DNA from: Pisolithus tinctorius
Lineage: Eukaryota; Basidiomycota; Agaricomycetes; Boletales; Pisolithaceae
Assembly (NCBI GenBank): GCA_024663395.1
Contig: JANFAH010000058.1
Location: 62,001 to 126,000 of the forward strand
Direction: 5' to 3'
DNA: 64,000 nucleotides
Shown here one piece after another: positions 1 to 10,532 of the stretch. Both the position numbers and the translations under genes were made by a program. Below the pieces are notes generated by a model. It was not told the DNA's origin. It worked only from the letters and a program-made list of their open reading frames with translations, and made no database searches. Position 1 is the first letter of the stretch; each line of letters starts with the position of its first letter.

Positions 1-1315
1 CGACTAGACCAGAGTCAACAGGGAATACGCAAGAAACGGTACCGACAGTCCCAAAACACAGACATTGCAAGGCAAATTCTTTATCGACACCCTGCGGAAG
101 CACCAACGAAAGCAAAGCCGCCGTGGGATGAAGCCCAGGGATCGCATCCGCCGCAAACCGACCTGCTCTTGCCCATTGGTCGACGAGCGGAAGACCCCAG
201 AATGTCATCCACAAGAACGTCCATATCCATCCGTAGATACCTTGGACGCGGCGGCCCACTTTCTTGGACCAAGCACGCTCCAATAACACTCCGACACCGT
301 TCAAGAAGAAGAAGCCGATTTCTGCCGGGGCACTACCTCCTCGTCCGACTGCGATAAGCTCGATGTAATGGAAGATGCCGGATACCAAGAATGTCCCGAG
401 AATACCCCCCGGACGACCAAATAGGTATCCGAAGGGTATCCCACCGCACGAAACAAAAGGAAAGCGGAGCATTTGTTGCCACCGTCGTCCCCAGAGATCA
501 CTTAACGAAGTGGACAGCCACGGCTTGTCGAACACAGGTGGCCACTGCGTTGGATGTTGGAAGAATACGGTGATGAATACCATAGCCATAGCATAGTATG
601 CGAATTGGATGGCTAAGTATGCCAACCAAACTGCGAGATACGCTATCCCCAGCGTGCGCAGATACCTGGGAATCAGCGGAAGTGAATAATCGAAGACGGT
701 GTCGCCTTCCCACGACCTGAAATTCGGAGAGAAAGTGCGAATGGTTTCCGTGCACGCATCGAAAGCCAGACCGTAGAAAACTACGCGGATTGCCGCGTAC
801 ATCAAGAATCGGGCTCTTGAATTTGCTGCGCTAGATGGCCGGACAGCGGGGATTGGGGTTCTTCGCGACCAATTCCAACCGATACCGCGAAGATTTATAA
901 ATAGATCCCACGCATTCCACAAGGCCACAGGAACGCTGGTCTGTCCTGATTTTCGAACATTGTCGCGAACGTAGGGTTCTTGCACCATAGCCCAAGTAGT
1001 GACTCGCATGCATGTGGATACCATATGAGCCTAGCAAGCGGGGTTGAGTTGACAATCCACTTTCTTCTAAAGATGCATAGAAGGACTCACGAAGAATAGA
1101 GCGTTGCTTTGGGCTTTCCCAGGGTCCCCACAAGAAAAGTCGAATGTTGAGGCAGCCCTCCACGCGAGCCACGGTAAGGTGGGTAGCAAGGCGATACGTA
1201 GTAGTGACGTGTTTCTAAGTTGCACCAACACTCCCATAACATACTGGACGGCAAAAATGGGGAGAATGTGGGTGACGATATCCTGCCCTGTCGGGCATGC
1301 TTTTTCTATCATCAC
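1..1315 (-). CDS. Wax synthase domain membrane protein (MBOAT-like acyltransferase), 3' end beyond window
   Basis: Membrane O-acyltransferase-like protein of the wax synthase family, expected in ER or lipid-body membranes, transferring acyl groups to alcohols; several basidiomycete paralogues act in secondary metabolism, so the substrate is open. Exon 1 (1315-1091) encodes a hydrophobic N-terminus from MMIEKACPTG. A 60-nt intron (1090-1031, GTGAGT...CTAG) follows. Exon 2 starts AHMVSTCMRVTTWAM and runs to the window edge. Family marks in order: the NLRGIGWNW segment, QWPPVFDKPWLS, LWGRRWQQMLRFPF, then FLVSGIFHYIELIAVGRGG with the expected active-site His. About 1.2 kb reads without frameshift. 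The stop lies left of position 1. It diverges from the Aim18-like gene over about 300 bp. Family is certain, substrate unknown. Confidence 0.85.
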
Positions 1316-1614
1316 TGTGAAATCTGGGATGATTGGAATCAGTGGTCATAGTCCTCTAATAAGCAACCCTTACGGTTTACCTATCTCGACGGTCGTTCGA
1401 TGGCGACAAATGGTTGAAAGGATGCTCACAGAGGTCCCTCTGATTCTCCAGCAACAATTTTATATCTCGCTATTGTTCGTTTCCCTTCTTTTTGATGGCC
1501 GTTCACGGAGACAAGGTGTTCAATTGAGTAACCGAACTTGGATTGGTCCGATCCGGGGCGGCCCGGCCCACCACACTCCACTAATCCACTGGTACTTACT
1601 AGTGTCTACTTGTC

Positions 1615-2720
1615 ATGTCGCACTTCGTCAAGTCGTTGGCGTCACTCAGAGTGTGGTCGACGCGTATCTCAGCCCATGCAACGACGCGCCAGTTGACGAC
1701 GGCCTCAGCGTCCCACATTCCGCGCTCGCGGGTCCTCAAGCTTAACCCCTGTGGTGCTGTGGGGAGCTGCCTCCGTTCTCGGTGTCGCAGTATGCTCTGC
1801 ATCAGACCAACAAGGTGCACCTCGAAGCACCGCAGGTCCGTCCAACAACAACTTGACGAGGAAATCGAAAGTAGGGTATATATACTGTTTTTAACTCTTC
1901 TAGACGTATTAACGCGCTTCGACACACGTTTCGTTCGCCGAAAGTCGACCCAGGGACTTCGATTGCATTCCCAAAGACTCTGCAAATACCCTCCAAATTT
2001 CCCCTCCCAAAGTTCTCGCTCGTCGGAGTTGGCACGCGAACGGTATCTTTCATCGGGATCAAAGTATATTCTGTTGGGTTTTACGCAGATTTGAACGACT
2101 CGAAATTGAATGTACGGCGAGGCACATTTTACTGAATGTTCTTACCCACTTTTTCTCAGGTGCCTCTCGCAGCTACTCCAGAGGAAAAGATTGAGCATAT
2201 CATCCGAAATACTGCCTGTGTCATCCGCATAGGTACGTCATGGATACCTTCTAATTATTAGTTCCCTCTTGGAAACCCCCCGCGCCCAAAGTACCCACCC
2301 GGAACACCTCCTACACCCACCTTCGCGACGGCTTCGTACGAGCACTCACCGGCCGGATTCAACTTCGAAAAATCTCGCGGTGCACTCACGCCAGAGATCG
2401 AATTTGCCATACAATCACCTCTACGCAAGCTCAAGACACTCTTCCCAAATGCCGCTCTCACCAAGGGTACCCCTCTCGACATACTAATCACTGCACCAAC
2501 TGGAGACCAGAAACAGCCCAGAAGACTAGTGTTTAGGGACTTGGGATCGATCGAAAGTGATTGGGTTTCTGAGCAAGTTTCTTCTGACATATTTCGAAGT
2601 GAATGGAATCAGTCCACCGGTGAGTTGATCGTGGTATTCGAACAGACGGTATCGCATCGCTAAAATACCACCTAGCTAAAGAAAGCTACAGCAGAGCGAC
2701 TGAAGTCATTTGGGAAATAG
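1615..2720 (+). pseudogene. Aim18/chalcone-isomerase-like mitochondrial protein, frame broken at three places
   Basis: Homologue of fungal Aim18/Aim46 (chalcone isomerase fold, mitochondrial inner membrane). A basic presequence starts MSHFVKSLASLRVWSTRI. Next come a membrane segment around VVLWGAASVLGVAV, exon 2 with SIAFPKTLQIPSKFPLPKF and GIKVYSVGFYADL (1904-2111), exon 3 with EEKIEHIIRNTACVIRI (2160-2232), exon 4 from 2262, and a last exon ending LKKATAERLKSFGK. Homology changes frame near 1740 (presequence to membrane segment), near 2370 (after LRDGFVRALTGRIQL) and near 2560 (before LLTYFEVNGISPP). Each break needs a one-base indel and none fits an intron. Introns are otherwise canonical. 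Either a recent pseudogene or uncorrected consensus indels. Family assignment is firm; functionality is doubtful. Confidence 0.7.
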
Positions 2721-2901
2721 CAAGTCTCTTACAAACATATATGTAGTGGACGCACATTTACTCAATATATACGTCAAGGCAAAGTTGACAGCAGCATCGT
2801 GGATAATCAAATGAAACTCGAGAACGCGACGACGACATGTCAAACAGATAATGTAAATGTATGTATGGATGCCAACGGTGATAAACTGAAGCTCAGATGC
2901 G

Positions 2902-3958
2902 TCAATCATTCTTCTTCGACCCCGTCTCGAAATTCGGCGGAATATCCATGGCGATGTCCCTCATGATGCCTCCAAAATCGAGATCGTTACGCTTGAATAT
3001 ATCAGAAATGATATTGTCAACTTCCGCCGGTACGGGCTGAGGAACACCGTCTGTGTACACGGTGTGTGCCCGAATGACTTCGGTCATCTGCATGAAAACC
3101 TGCTCCTTGCCCATTTCCCGTAGTTTATCCTAGATTTCATGGATCCACAACAACAAACAAAAATTGGATACGACTCGACTCACTTTGAGCTTTTCCATCA
3201 TTCCAAGCTTCATTTCGTAGTCCACCTCGCTATTTTGCTGAATGACCGACCACGCCGATTTCATCTTTATCCAGGTGCTCACATCCCACGTCTTGGAACT
3301 GATCGTCCCGTTCTTGTTTGCCTCACACGCAGCTGCCATCGCCTTGTAGTCGTACGCCCACTCTTCCCATGGGAGGCCAAAGTTTATCTCATTCATTTCT
3401 TCCGGGTCGACGGCACGTCGTAATAGATCCTTTAAGAACGTATCTTTCTTTTGCGGTGCCTGAGCGGCGATGTTGACCATGGTTGTAAGTGTAGGTCTCC
3501 GGAAGACAACTTCTTCCTGTGGGAAGCCATACCGAAGTCGGAACATAGCTGGACCTCTCGTAAAGTCAAGCACTATGGGAAGAAGGATGACGAAAATGAA
3601 CAAGTCGAGAAGGATGTTGCCGAGAAGCGCCCAGCCGAGCGTGGGGACGGGGACCTCAGACGACAGAGGAACCACCTGGCTGATGGCGAACAAGATCCCA
3701 TAGCGGTATAGACCGTCGTACGTACGTCGCAACAGGATGAAAGCAAAACACAGATTTATGCCGAGGAGTGCAAAGAATCGACTTCTGTGCTGCAAGCTGA
3801 CACAAGACGTCACGGCGAATGCGAACTGCACGGACTCACTTGCGATGGGTGGGACTACATGCGTCGGTATGGGTGACATATATTTCCACCCTCGGGTCGC
3901 ACTTGGAGAGAAATGCGTGGACAGCACTGCTCTCGGGAATCTTGTGTACAGCTGGCAT
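2902..3958 (-). CDS. Uncharacterised basidiomycete multi-span membrane protein
   Basis: I do not recognise a named function; the sequence resembles conserved hypothetical proteins of Agaricomycetes. Start chosen at 3958 (MPAVHKIPESSAVHAF...). A GT-AG intron then removes about 55 nt, joining HRK to SRFFALLGINL. A run of hydrophobic segments follows (LLGINLCFAFILLRR, ILFAISQVVPL, LGNILLDLFIFVILLP), then DFTRGPAMFRLRYGF and a soluble C-terminal half with acidic and aromatic patches. A second intron (3183-3130) precedes the last exon (DKLREMGKEQVF to KKND, stop 2904-2902). No signal peptide. It converges on the Aim18-like gene with about 180 bp between stops. Reading frames are intact. Confidence 0.7.
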
Positions 3959-4043
3959 CCTCGTATGCAACTGAATACCCTCAGCTAGTCGGACATTCGG
4001 GTTTACTACCCCAGATCACGTGAACAAGTCAGCACGCTTCCCT

Positions 4044-4053
4044 GTATATAAAC
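4044..4053 (-). promoter_or_regulatory. TATA-like element upstream of the 2902-3958 gene
   Basis: On the minus strand this reads TTTATATA, about 90 nt upstream of the proposed start at 3958, a common spacing in this window: the ARD and small-secreted-protein genes have TATA boxes at a similar distance. The 4054-4349 interval beyond it shows no gene I can support. Confidence 0.4.
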
Positions 4054-4349
4054 TCGCCCTTCAATTTTTTTTACTCTTTTCTTCATTGATTCTTCCACTA
4101 TCATAGCGCCGATGACGAGAACCGACGGTGCAGAGCGTTGAGTCAGACCCACGCTTCGTCGTTGTGGTCGGCGTTGACATCGCCCGTTCGGCACCTTTAC
4201 CCACCCTTGTTACGAACAAAAGGAACGGGCTGCCATTCCTCTGACGGCGTCTCATGCGGAAGATATCATGTTTTTTTTCTCTCCTTGTATCTATGCTAGG
4301 CTTTCTTCACCGGTGCAATCTATGAGTTGGGCAGTGATATCCCGTTGGG

Positions 4350-4890
4350 TTTTTGAACAGGTACAATTGGTGGTAGTCCTCTGCGTCGTACTAGGGTTCA
4401 GCATCTTGGATCTGTATAGATTCTACGGTCCGAAGAGAATTGCTTCGATCGCACCTCTTCACTGATACGTTTTGTGATAGTTCGCTGTTCTGAACTGTGA
4501 GTGAATATGGCAGAACGCTGTAAGCAACAGTCAAGTTGACAAGCATCTTGAGAGAGAATGGTTCGACACACGGGTCACCCCGTTACAGCCTCGTTCACCG
4601 TCGTCAGGTTGTGAGTACGATAGAAGAATTCTACGACCGTGTCATATTTTGATAGGGCGAGTGCTCTGTCGTAGCAGACTCACCTACGAGCTCGGCTTAC
4701 GATACTACCGACGGGTCGAACTCGATCCTGATCGCTTCTGTATGGTCTATGTTTCCTATACAGACCTCTTGGTTGGAAGGGCTAATGGAAAACTTCTTCC
4801 CCCGGTGTATCCTACACAGGCCTTCAGGATTCCCCTGTACCTCGCAGGGAGGCGTTGCGTCAGGAAGATCCTCAGAAACAACCACTCATA
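4350..4890 (-). pseudogene. Degenerate methionine sulfoxide reductase A copy (psi-MsrA 1)
   Basis: On the minus strand this follows the intact MsrA gene at 21057-21874 over both exons, but with many indels. The best stretch reads EVCIGNIDHTEAIRIEFDPS, against [20 protein letters not shown] in the intact gene. The + strand segment at 4360-4460 matches the exon-2 region at 21110-21230 with decay. There is no continuous frame and no catalytic GCFWG motif. It is the leftmost recognisable piece of duplication copy A. Confidence 0.65.
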
Positions 4891-5140
4891 CTGCACGGAC
4901 ATGGCTGGCATAACAGTTATGACGGACTTCCGACAGTTGCTGGTGGTGAATTCCTAAGAGCAACCCGAAAGTACAGAAGATGTATCGGTGCAATACGGTA
5001 CGTTTGAGCTGTCCCTATCACGTCGGACTCAACGTTATACGTATCACATCTGGGCGACCTCGGTTGTCCGGTGTCGATGTTCCCAAGACATTTAAAAGAC
5101 AATCACACCCATGTATGCAACACTCCAATACAAGTTGTGG
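4891..5140. repeat. Duplicated spacer, paralogous to about 20820-21085
   Basis: Non-coding spacer between MsrA relics 1 and 2. Segments such as the one at 4980-5000 and the stretch at 5100-5155 recur at 20918-20940 and 21030-21090 with scattered substitutions. The duplicated unit therefore already held two tandem MsrA copies before the segment was duplicated. Confidence 0.55.
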
Positions 5141-5400
5141 GTCGGATACTGGTACCTCCTCTGATTTTTTTGCACGGTGTGACTGGTTGTAATCCTCAGC
5201 GTCACACCAAGACCCAGCTTCTTGGACCTCTGTCGAATCATTTCGCCCTTGAAGGTAAAACGCTTATCATGTGCTGCTTTCATCACACGCTCCGCAATAG
5301 GCCGCTGTTCTTGACTGTGCATGAAGATCGCAGACCGGTACTCTATAATGAGGTCGGCGCTTAAAAGCCCTCGGTTGGTGATACGGTATTCATTTGGGTT
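5141..5400 (-). pseudogene. MsrA C-terminal exon relic (psi-MsrA 2)
   Basis: Minus-strand remnant of the MsrA last exon. It keeps HSQEQRPIAERV, FTFKGEMI and a YQYPTHNLYW end, matching [20 protein letters not shown] and [10 protein letters not shown] of the intact gene at 21057. Indels break the frame around the [12 protein letters not shown] motif. No N-terminal exon follows upstream; homology fades after about 5400. Confidence 0.6.
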
Positions 5401-6127
5401 TTTGAACGGGCACAGTTAGGCTTTGAGAGGAGAATGGTCCAACGTATGGGTGCCCTTGTTATGGCCTCGTTTGCTCAACATCGTCTGGATGGAAGAATTC
5501 CACGTACGTATCAGGCACGCCGCACAGCCCACCAGACGACCATTGCTGATATTTTGTTTGTGCGTAGTCTAGTGGAGGCACTACAACGGCCTTGAAACCT
5601 ACTAAGCAGTTGCCCCACCTATGTACATTTGTTCATGTGACGACAAGAATGCCACTTGGAACCGCCGATCTTATTGCGATATTCAAAACTTGGTCAGTAT
5701 ACTTCTTTCCCCGTTTTCTCCGCTAACCCGTTCTCCAGGAATAACGCCCAAGACATCCGTAACGAAACGCATATACCTGTTGGTGGGACCCCTGACAAAA
5801 AAGTGGTCCTGGAGGGACTGAAACCTCAGATGGCTTTGAGCGGAGGATTCGATCTTGTGAACACATTATATTCTTCAGATTAGCAGCAATTGATCACGAA
5901 GGTTGCATCCGAAGTTGGGATTTTCATGGCAGCGTAAGTTTCGGTATCTGCCTGTGTGTCGCTGTACAAACGTTTATACAGGTGTTCAACCGGGATGGAT
6001 TATCGTACAGTTAAAACTGAACACACGTTGCAACCCATACGGTAGAATTGTGCGCCGATCACAGGCTTCACACATTGCGAACAGCTTTGATGCCGACCGC
6101 GGTGTACGAGTGAAGAAACAAACCTTC
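5401..6127. other. No supported gene; junction inside duplication copy A
   Basis: In copy B the equivalent position between MsrA and the MFS 5' end holds QCR6, a secreted-protein relic and the MFS body, none of which I can find here. Short open frames exist (for example 5656-5883 +), but none has recognisable motifs, a credible start context or intron structure. It looks like a deletion scar plus unrelated sequence. Confidence 0.5.
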
Positions 6128-6560
6128 AATCATGTTAAGACGGGCGCAGTGAAGAGGTTATATGGGCAGAAGCCTCGCTTGATTCTAAGGACAGCAGAGT
6201 TTCCTAGTGTGGCTTTGCCCGTGAACTGCACCATGGCGATGACGTTAAAGGACAGCATGTCTTCTCCCCGCAATGCTCACTACTATATCATTATGATCCG
6301 TTGAGTATAAGGTCAACAGAATCAGCAGCGACTTGCTACACATCATGGAAAGGATGTGCCTACTAATTTTCTTGCGAAAGCATGGACGGCCAGATCATTG
6401 TGCTACACGAACCGGGTACGCGGAGCTTCCTCAGGATTGAGGTTCCAGGGAACCCGGCTGCGAGTCGGGCTGTGGTATCCACCTCTTTGTTTGAAACACA
6501 CATGGTGTTTCTCGTCCGTTGTAATCCCACTGGAGCTGTCCGAACTCCTGGGACCAGATT
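6128..6560 (-). pseudogene. 5' fragment of the MFS transporter gene (copy A)
   Basis: Nucleotide-level paralogue of 25418-25870, which holds the first exons of the intact MFS gene. Exon 1, including the region encoding the acidic N-terminus, is recognisable at about 6400-6545, and the intron and exon-2 regions at 6130-6390. The start ATG of copy B (25857-25855) is changed: the + strand reads ctcctggg here against ctcatggg there. Homology stops abruptly near 6128, so everything downstream of the second intron is missing. Cannot encode a transporter. Confidence 0.75.
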
Positions 6561-7356
6561 GTCAGCACCGTACTCCTGCTACCGGTCTCTCGTTACTGCA
6601 AAAGCGGTCCCAGTTCTGGTTCCGGTGGATAAGCCGTGGGGCACTGGTACGGCTGGACGAAATTCCACCAGAGTTATGGTGTTCCCGGCCAATGAAAGAG
6701 TGATAACTGGAAATCCACAGTTGTGGCGGAGAAGGAAGAACAAAAATCGCGATCGTCGTCGGATTGTGGGCATCGGGGTCCTTCATTTTTGGCCACCAAG
6801 TGTCCCACAAGATAAGAGATTTAGGGCTAATAAAGGACTTTGCTGGCCGTCCTGTGTGTCCAGAGAGCGACGCCAAAGCCAAATATACGGTACCCTCCGC
6901 CTCGTGCGGGCGGGCACAAAGACTGGTCAGGCAGACGATTGAGACTCTCACGTCAGAGCAAGGTGATTAACACGAAAGTGGCGGACCACAGTTACAGCCC
7001 GGGCCGGTACGGCACTCACACGCTCGGGGAGATAGCGGGGCACGCCGATCAGATCGTTATATAGACACGTTTACATAAGTACCTACCTCAAGGCACATAC
7101 TAAACTGAAGAAAAGATGCTATCATTTTGCCTGATAGATGGTGTTGTTTCTGAAGATCGTCCAAAGAAAGTCAGATTGTCCACGGTACTCATTACCTTGT
7201 GGGCTTATTTCATTTGCGTCGCAGGATTGGCTGTATATGCGAGAAGCATCATGGCATTCACGTGACAGAGCTTTTTCGACTTCCGGTGCGTGATGTACCA
7301 GTTGGCCATCGATTTTTCAAGCTTCGCTGTTCACGGTGTGTAGCGTAGGGTGATCG

Positions 7357-7825
7357 ATGGCTAGTGTATCTGCACTGCTTCCGGTCTATCGCCACCTCCG
7401 AGTATTGTCCAATTACTGCTCATTTTGCTTTCGGTTGTCAGTTTCTCATATTGGGTCCATCTCCCTGTTTCTTCAGGCGCTGTTGGTCATTGTGGCGCCG
7501 CTGTATTCGCTGTGGCCTTTGAATTGTCACCAATCACTGCCATTCTGTCTGTCGTGGTACGCGCGGCACCGCTCACTTCATACTCGCCCTTGTACAAAAC
7601 GACTGCGGCTCTTGATCTTCTCAATATGTTTTGTGCCACAGCATGCATAGCTGGTGCTGTTACGGGAATTTTTTTGGCCGCTACGTCACCGTCATCGTCG
7701 TTAGCATGTTTACCATTTCCATTTCGGGAAACCTGTTTCATCGCAAGACGATCCAGACTCAGTCTTGTCTTCCAGTTAATTATCCACTCTGCTGGCTGAA
7801 ACGACGAAACGTACGCATGCAATAA
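7357..7825 (+). pseudogene. Frameshifted copy of the 26536-27033 membrane protein
   Basis: Paralogue of the intact gene in copy B. Related peptides occur in different forward frames: FLQALLVIVAPLYSLWPL in one, then VVRAAPLTSYSPLYKTTAAL and MFCATACIAGAVTGIF in another, so at least one frameshift separates the halves. The C-terminal basic tail (KRRNVRMQ) is kept in yet another frame. The region between 6560 and 7357 is alignable to 25870-26530 but I see no coding content there. Confidence 0.65.
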
Positions 7826-8432
7826 TGCAATGACAATTCTCAATTACCCAGATCCAGTCTCGTGTCGTTACCTGTGCCTTATCATCGCCTTTTCTTTGTT
7901 GTAGCCCTGTTTTCTAAATTATTGCGTCGTCAGCGGCTTTTCGTCGGAAGTGTTTTCTCTGCGTCCTGAATCACCCAGAATGACACGAAGATGCCAGTGG
8001 TCCAAAGTAAGTCAGAAGGTGACTCCCGTTCGCACGAACCGATACTCTCAGTGAACATATTCTTACGTCACTTGTGTACCTTCAGGTGCTGCGGAGCCCT
8101 CTGTAATCAATTGGCCTATACCACTGGCCGAATCTCGAGCGTGCTTTATCTCCGTCATGAGAGGGTTGCTACATCGTTGAAGCATATCCCAATTGCGGCG
8201 TGCCCGGGCCGATCGACCGTTGATCACCGGGAAAATCATACAGGACAAAAGGTCTTTCCAGACTTACACTAGCCGGCGTCCAGGAATGGTGTCCCGCCGT
8301 GCTAAGGAAATATCGGTATCGTCCCAATACTTGGGTTACTCAAGTGTACCATCACTATGGGCCCGTCATGCTGAGTAAGGGTGCAGTCATTGTCATTTAG
8401 AATCACAATCGAGAAACCCCCCGGGTTGTGAG

Positions 8433-8440
8433 TATATATA
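8433..8440 (+). promoter_or_regulatory. TATA box of the ARD gene
   Basis: TATATATA about 85-90 nt upstream of the ARD start at 8525. In the otherwise alignable upstream region of the broken ARD in copy B (about 27945-27965) the stretch holding this box is deleted: copy B passes from gggttg directly to aagcatctggg, whereas copy A has about 22 extra bases containing the TATA. Confidence 0.6.
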
Positions 8441-8524
8441 CGTCGCCTCTGAATGCATCTGGGCAGCACCTACCAACTGACGAACTCACAATCCAGTCTA
8501 CTCAACGCTTTACTTTACCCTCCT

Positions 8525-9231
8525 ATGACTCTCACCTGTTATTACTTGGATGACTCCTCTGCTGACCCCCGCCTTCCCCATGACTCTGGGAGGCCCGTGG
8601 ACTACTCCCACGTCCTTGCCCTTGGGGTCGAGCACTGGAACGTTCCCGTACCAAGCGACGGTAAATATGTGGTAGTAGACCACATCATGGAACAGCGGGG
8701 CTACCGCTACCATGATTTCGTCACTCTAAACAAGGAGACGCTGGGAGAAGCTCTCGAGTCCGTGCTCGATGGGTTCTATGAAGAGTAAGCTTCAATCTTT
8801 GGGATAAATAATCATAGTCATTGATTCACGACTCGCAGACACATGCACGAGTTCGAAGAAGCTAGGTACATCATTGCCGGACACGGATACTGGGACATTC
8901 GTGGTAAATACTTAACCCACATCCGAAAGTTTCACAGCCTAAGTTTCTCCCCAGAACACCCCACCGAGACATGGATCCGCTTCAAGGTTGGCCCCGGTGA
9001 TCTTGTCATCCTTCCCCCTGGCATGTTCCACCGCTTCACGCTCGACGAGAAATCAGACCTATCTTCGATGAGAATGTTCCTGGTCAGTGACCCTTCCCAC
9101 TCTGAGGTAGTTTTATTTGCGCTAACTAGGTGCTGCAGGAAACGCCCTCTCGCCACGCCCTCCCCCGCGGTAAAGTTGCAGACGAGAACCCCTACAGGGT
9201 TGATTACCTCAGGACGATTGCCGTTCTCTAA
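8525..9231 (+). CDS. ADI1: Acireductone dioxygenase (methionine salvage)
   Basis: Metal-dependent dioxygenase that converts acireductone to the 2-oxo acid precursor of methionine, plus formate. Exons 8525-8784, 8839-8903, 8955-9082 and 9139-9231 with GT-AG introns. The N-terminus has RLPHDSGRPV. Exon 2 carries the cupin metal ligands in HMHEFEEARY (two His and a Glu) and exon 3 the fourth ligand in PPGMFHRFTLDEK. It ends ENPYRVDYLRTIAVL. Length is about 185 aa, normal for fungal ARD. The frame is intact, whereas the copy at 28024 is broken, so this is the only working ARD in the window. It lies in duplication copy A next to PIF1 debris. Confidence 0.9.
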
Positions 9232-9364
9232 CTTATACCAAATTCTCGTGGAATCGGGGAGGCTGAGCTACGTGGGTTTGTTATATACGGGTAGTTTAAT
9301 TTGCAGCAATTTGAAGCCAAACTCCTTTGCGCTCCGTTGATCGTGCCACAACGCCGGGTGATAT

Positions 9365-9640
9365 CAGGCGCACAGCGTAACATCAGGCGATGGGGGAACT
9401 GATGATCGTGACTAATGCCTTTACCATGAAACTATACAAGTAATTTAAATTGGCACCGCACAGCGCTCCGTTCGTTGGTCACTGGTTAGAGTATTTCTGC
9501 TTGTCAGTCTCTACCACATGCAACGGCTTGTTTCATCCGATGACTCCCGGATGAGCCATGACCTGGATAGACGCGATGAGTAAAAGAGTGCACCCCATCC
9601 TTGCCTTCTTGGATCAAAACATGTTCAAGGCCAAAGCTGC
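9365..9640 (-). pseudogene. PIF1 helicase 3' fragment 1 (copy A)
   Basis: Minus-strand relic of the last PIF1 exon and 3' flank, paralogous to about 28840-29170. It keeps VMAHPGVIG and VVETDKQK, against [10 protein letters not shown] and VVETDKQK in the intact gene, but an in-frame stop and indels disrupt it. The AT-rich 3' flank containing taatttaaat is also shared. No upstream helicase motifs are present. Confidence 0.65.
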
Positions 9641-9907
9641 GGATACCGAACGGTGATTTGTCAGGCTGGAGCAACCACATGCACACTCACTAGTATTGAT
9701 GGCCTTACGTGGTTTAAGAAGGCGGGTCTTCACATCATTCGATCCATCGACTTGAGAAATGTTTGCAGGGTGGGTAGCGGCGAATGTGATGACGTGCCGC
9801 TGTGTTCGCATGAATCGGTCTGCACCACGATATCTATCCGAATGGTGCGAGGCGACACGTGAAACAGCGAGGGACCAACGAGTGAAGACAAAGGGCAGAA
9901 CCATTCG

Positions 9908-10179
9908 TGCGCCACGCCCTCCCCCGCGGTACAGTTGAAGACGAAAACCTCTACAGGGTTGATTACCTCAAGACAATTGCCGCTCCCCAAATCGTACCTC
10001 ATAGAGTTCTCGTGGATCGAGAATCAGGGTAGCTGGGCTACGCGGGTTATCTTTTACGGTTTTTATATATAGTTTGAGTTGTAGAAACTTGAAGTCGAAC
10101 TGTTTTGCGTTCCGTTGATTGCGTTACGAACTCGAGTGATATCAGACGCGCAGCGGGGGAATGTGGGAACCTCCTATAG
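9908..10179 (+). pseudogene. Second copy of ARD last exon plus 3' flank
   Basis: Repeats 9147-9420 (ARD exon 4, stop region and 3' flank) with scattered substitutions, so ARD exon 4 and flank were tandemly duplicated within copy A. No upstream ARD exons precede it; 9641-9907 contains no gene I recognise. The chromovirus inserted in this second unit: its target site CCTTG is at 10180-10184. Confidence 0.65.
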
Positions 10180-10184
10180 CCTTG
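10180..10184. repeat. Target-site duplication, left (CCTTG)
   Basis: The five bases flanking the left LTR match those flanking the right LTR exactly, showing that both ends come from one insertion event. Confidence 0.9.
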
Positions 10185-10473
10185 TGTGACTCCGATGCGA
10201 AGTACTTAGACTTGCAACGTAGGCACAACAGAACTTTCTTAAGCACGCTACAAGTTATCCAGACGTTGCGGTCTGTATTGGTGTAGGGAAAAGAAGTCCC
10301 CGTACTCTACGTCTTACAGGCCCTTTTATACTGTAGAGGATAGGCACGAACACGTCAACGTAGATGAACAGGATAAGTAAGAATAGCAAGGACAAATGAG
10401 AAACTTATTGAATCTGTCAAACAACAAACAACTCCTGAGAACGCCCACCAGTCGTCGGGCCGAAAACCTCACA
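10185..10473 (-). repeat. 3' LTR of the chromovirus
   Basis: 289 bp, bounded by TG and CA. Aligned by eye it matches the other LTR without gaps and with one difference: A at 10370 against G at 19531. The difference falls in a CpG (CG in the 5' LTR, CA here). A TATAAAAGGG box on the minus strand lies at 10330-10321. Confidence 0.95.
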
Positions 10474-10484
10474 TTCCCCCCTCC
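10474..10484 (-). promoter_or_regulatory. Polypurine tract (plus-strand primer site)
   Basis: Element-sense GGAGGGGGGAA directly abuts the 3' LTR, the position and composition expected for the polypurine tract that primes second-strand synthesis. Confidence 0.8.
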
Positions 10485-10532
10485 AGGGTACAAAGTACCC
10501 TCTCCAGGTGTGCGCGGCGAGTCGCGACGTTT

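Noticed and set aside
1104..1745. 213-codon plus-strand open frame
   Set aside because: It runs antisense to exon 1 of the wax synthase gene and has no motif or splice support.
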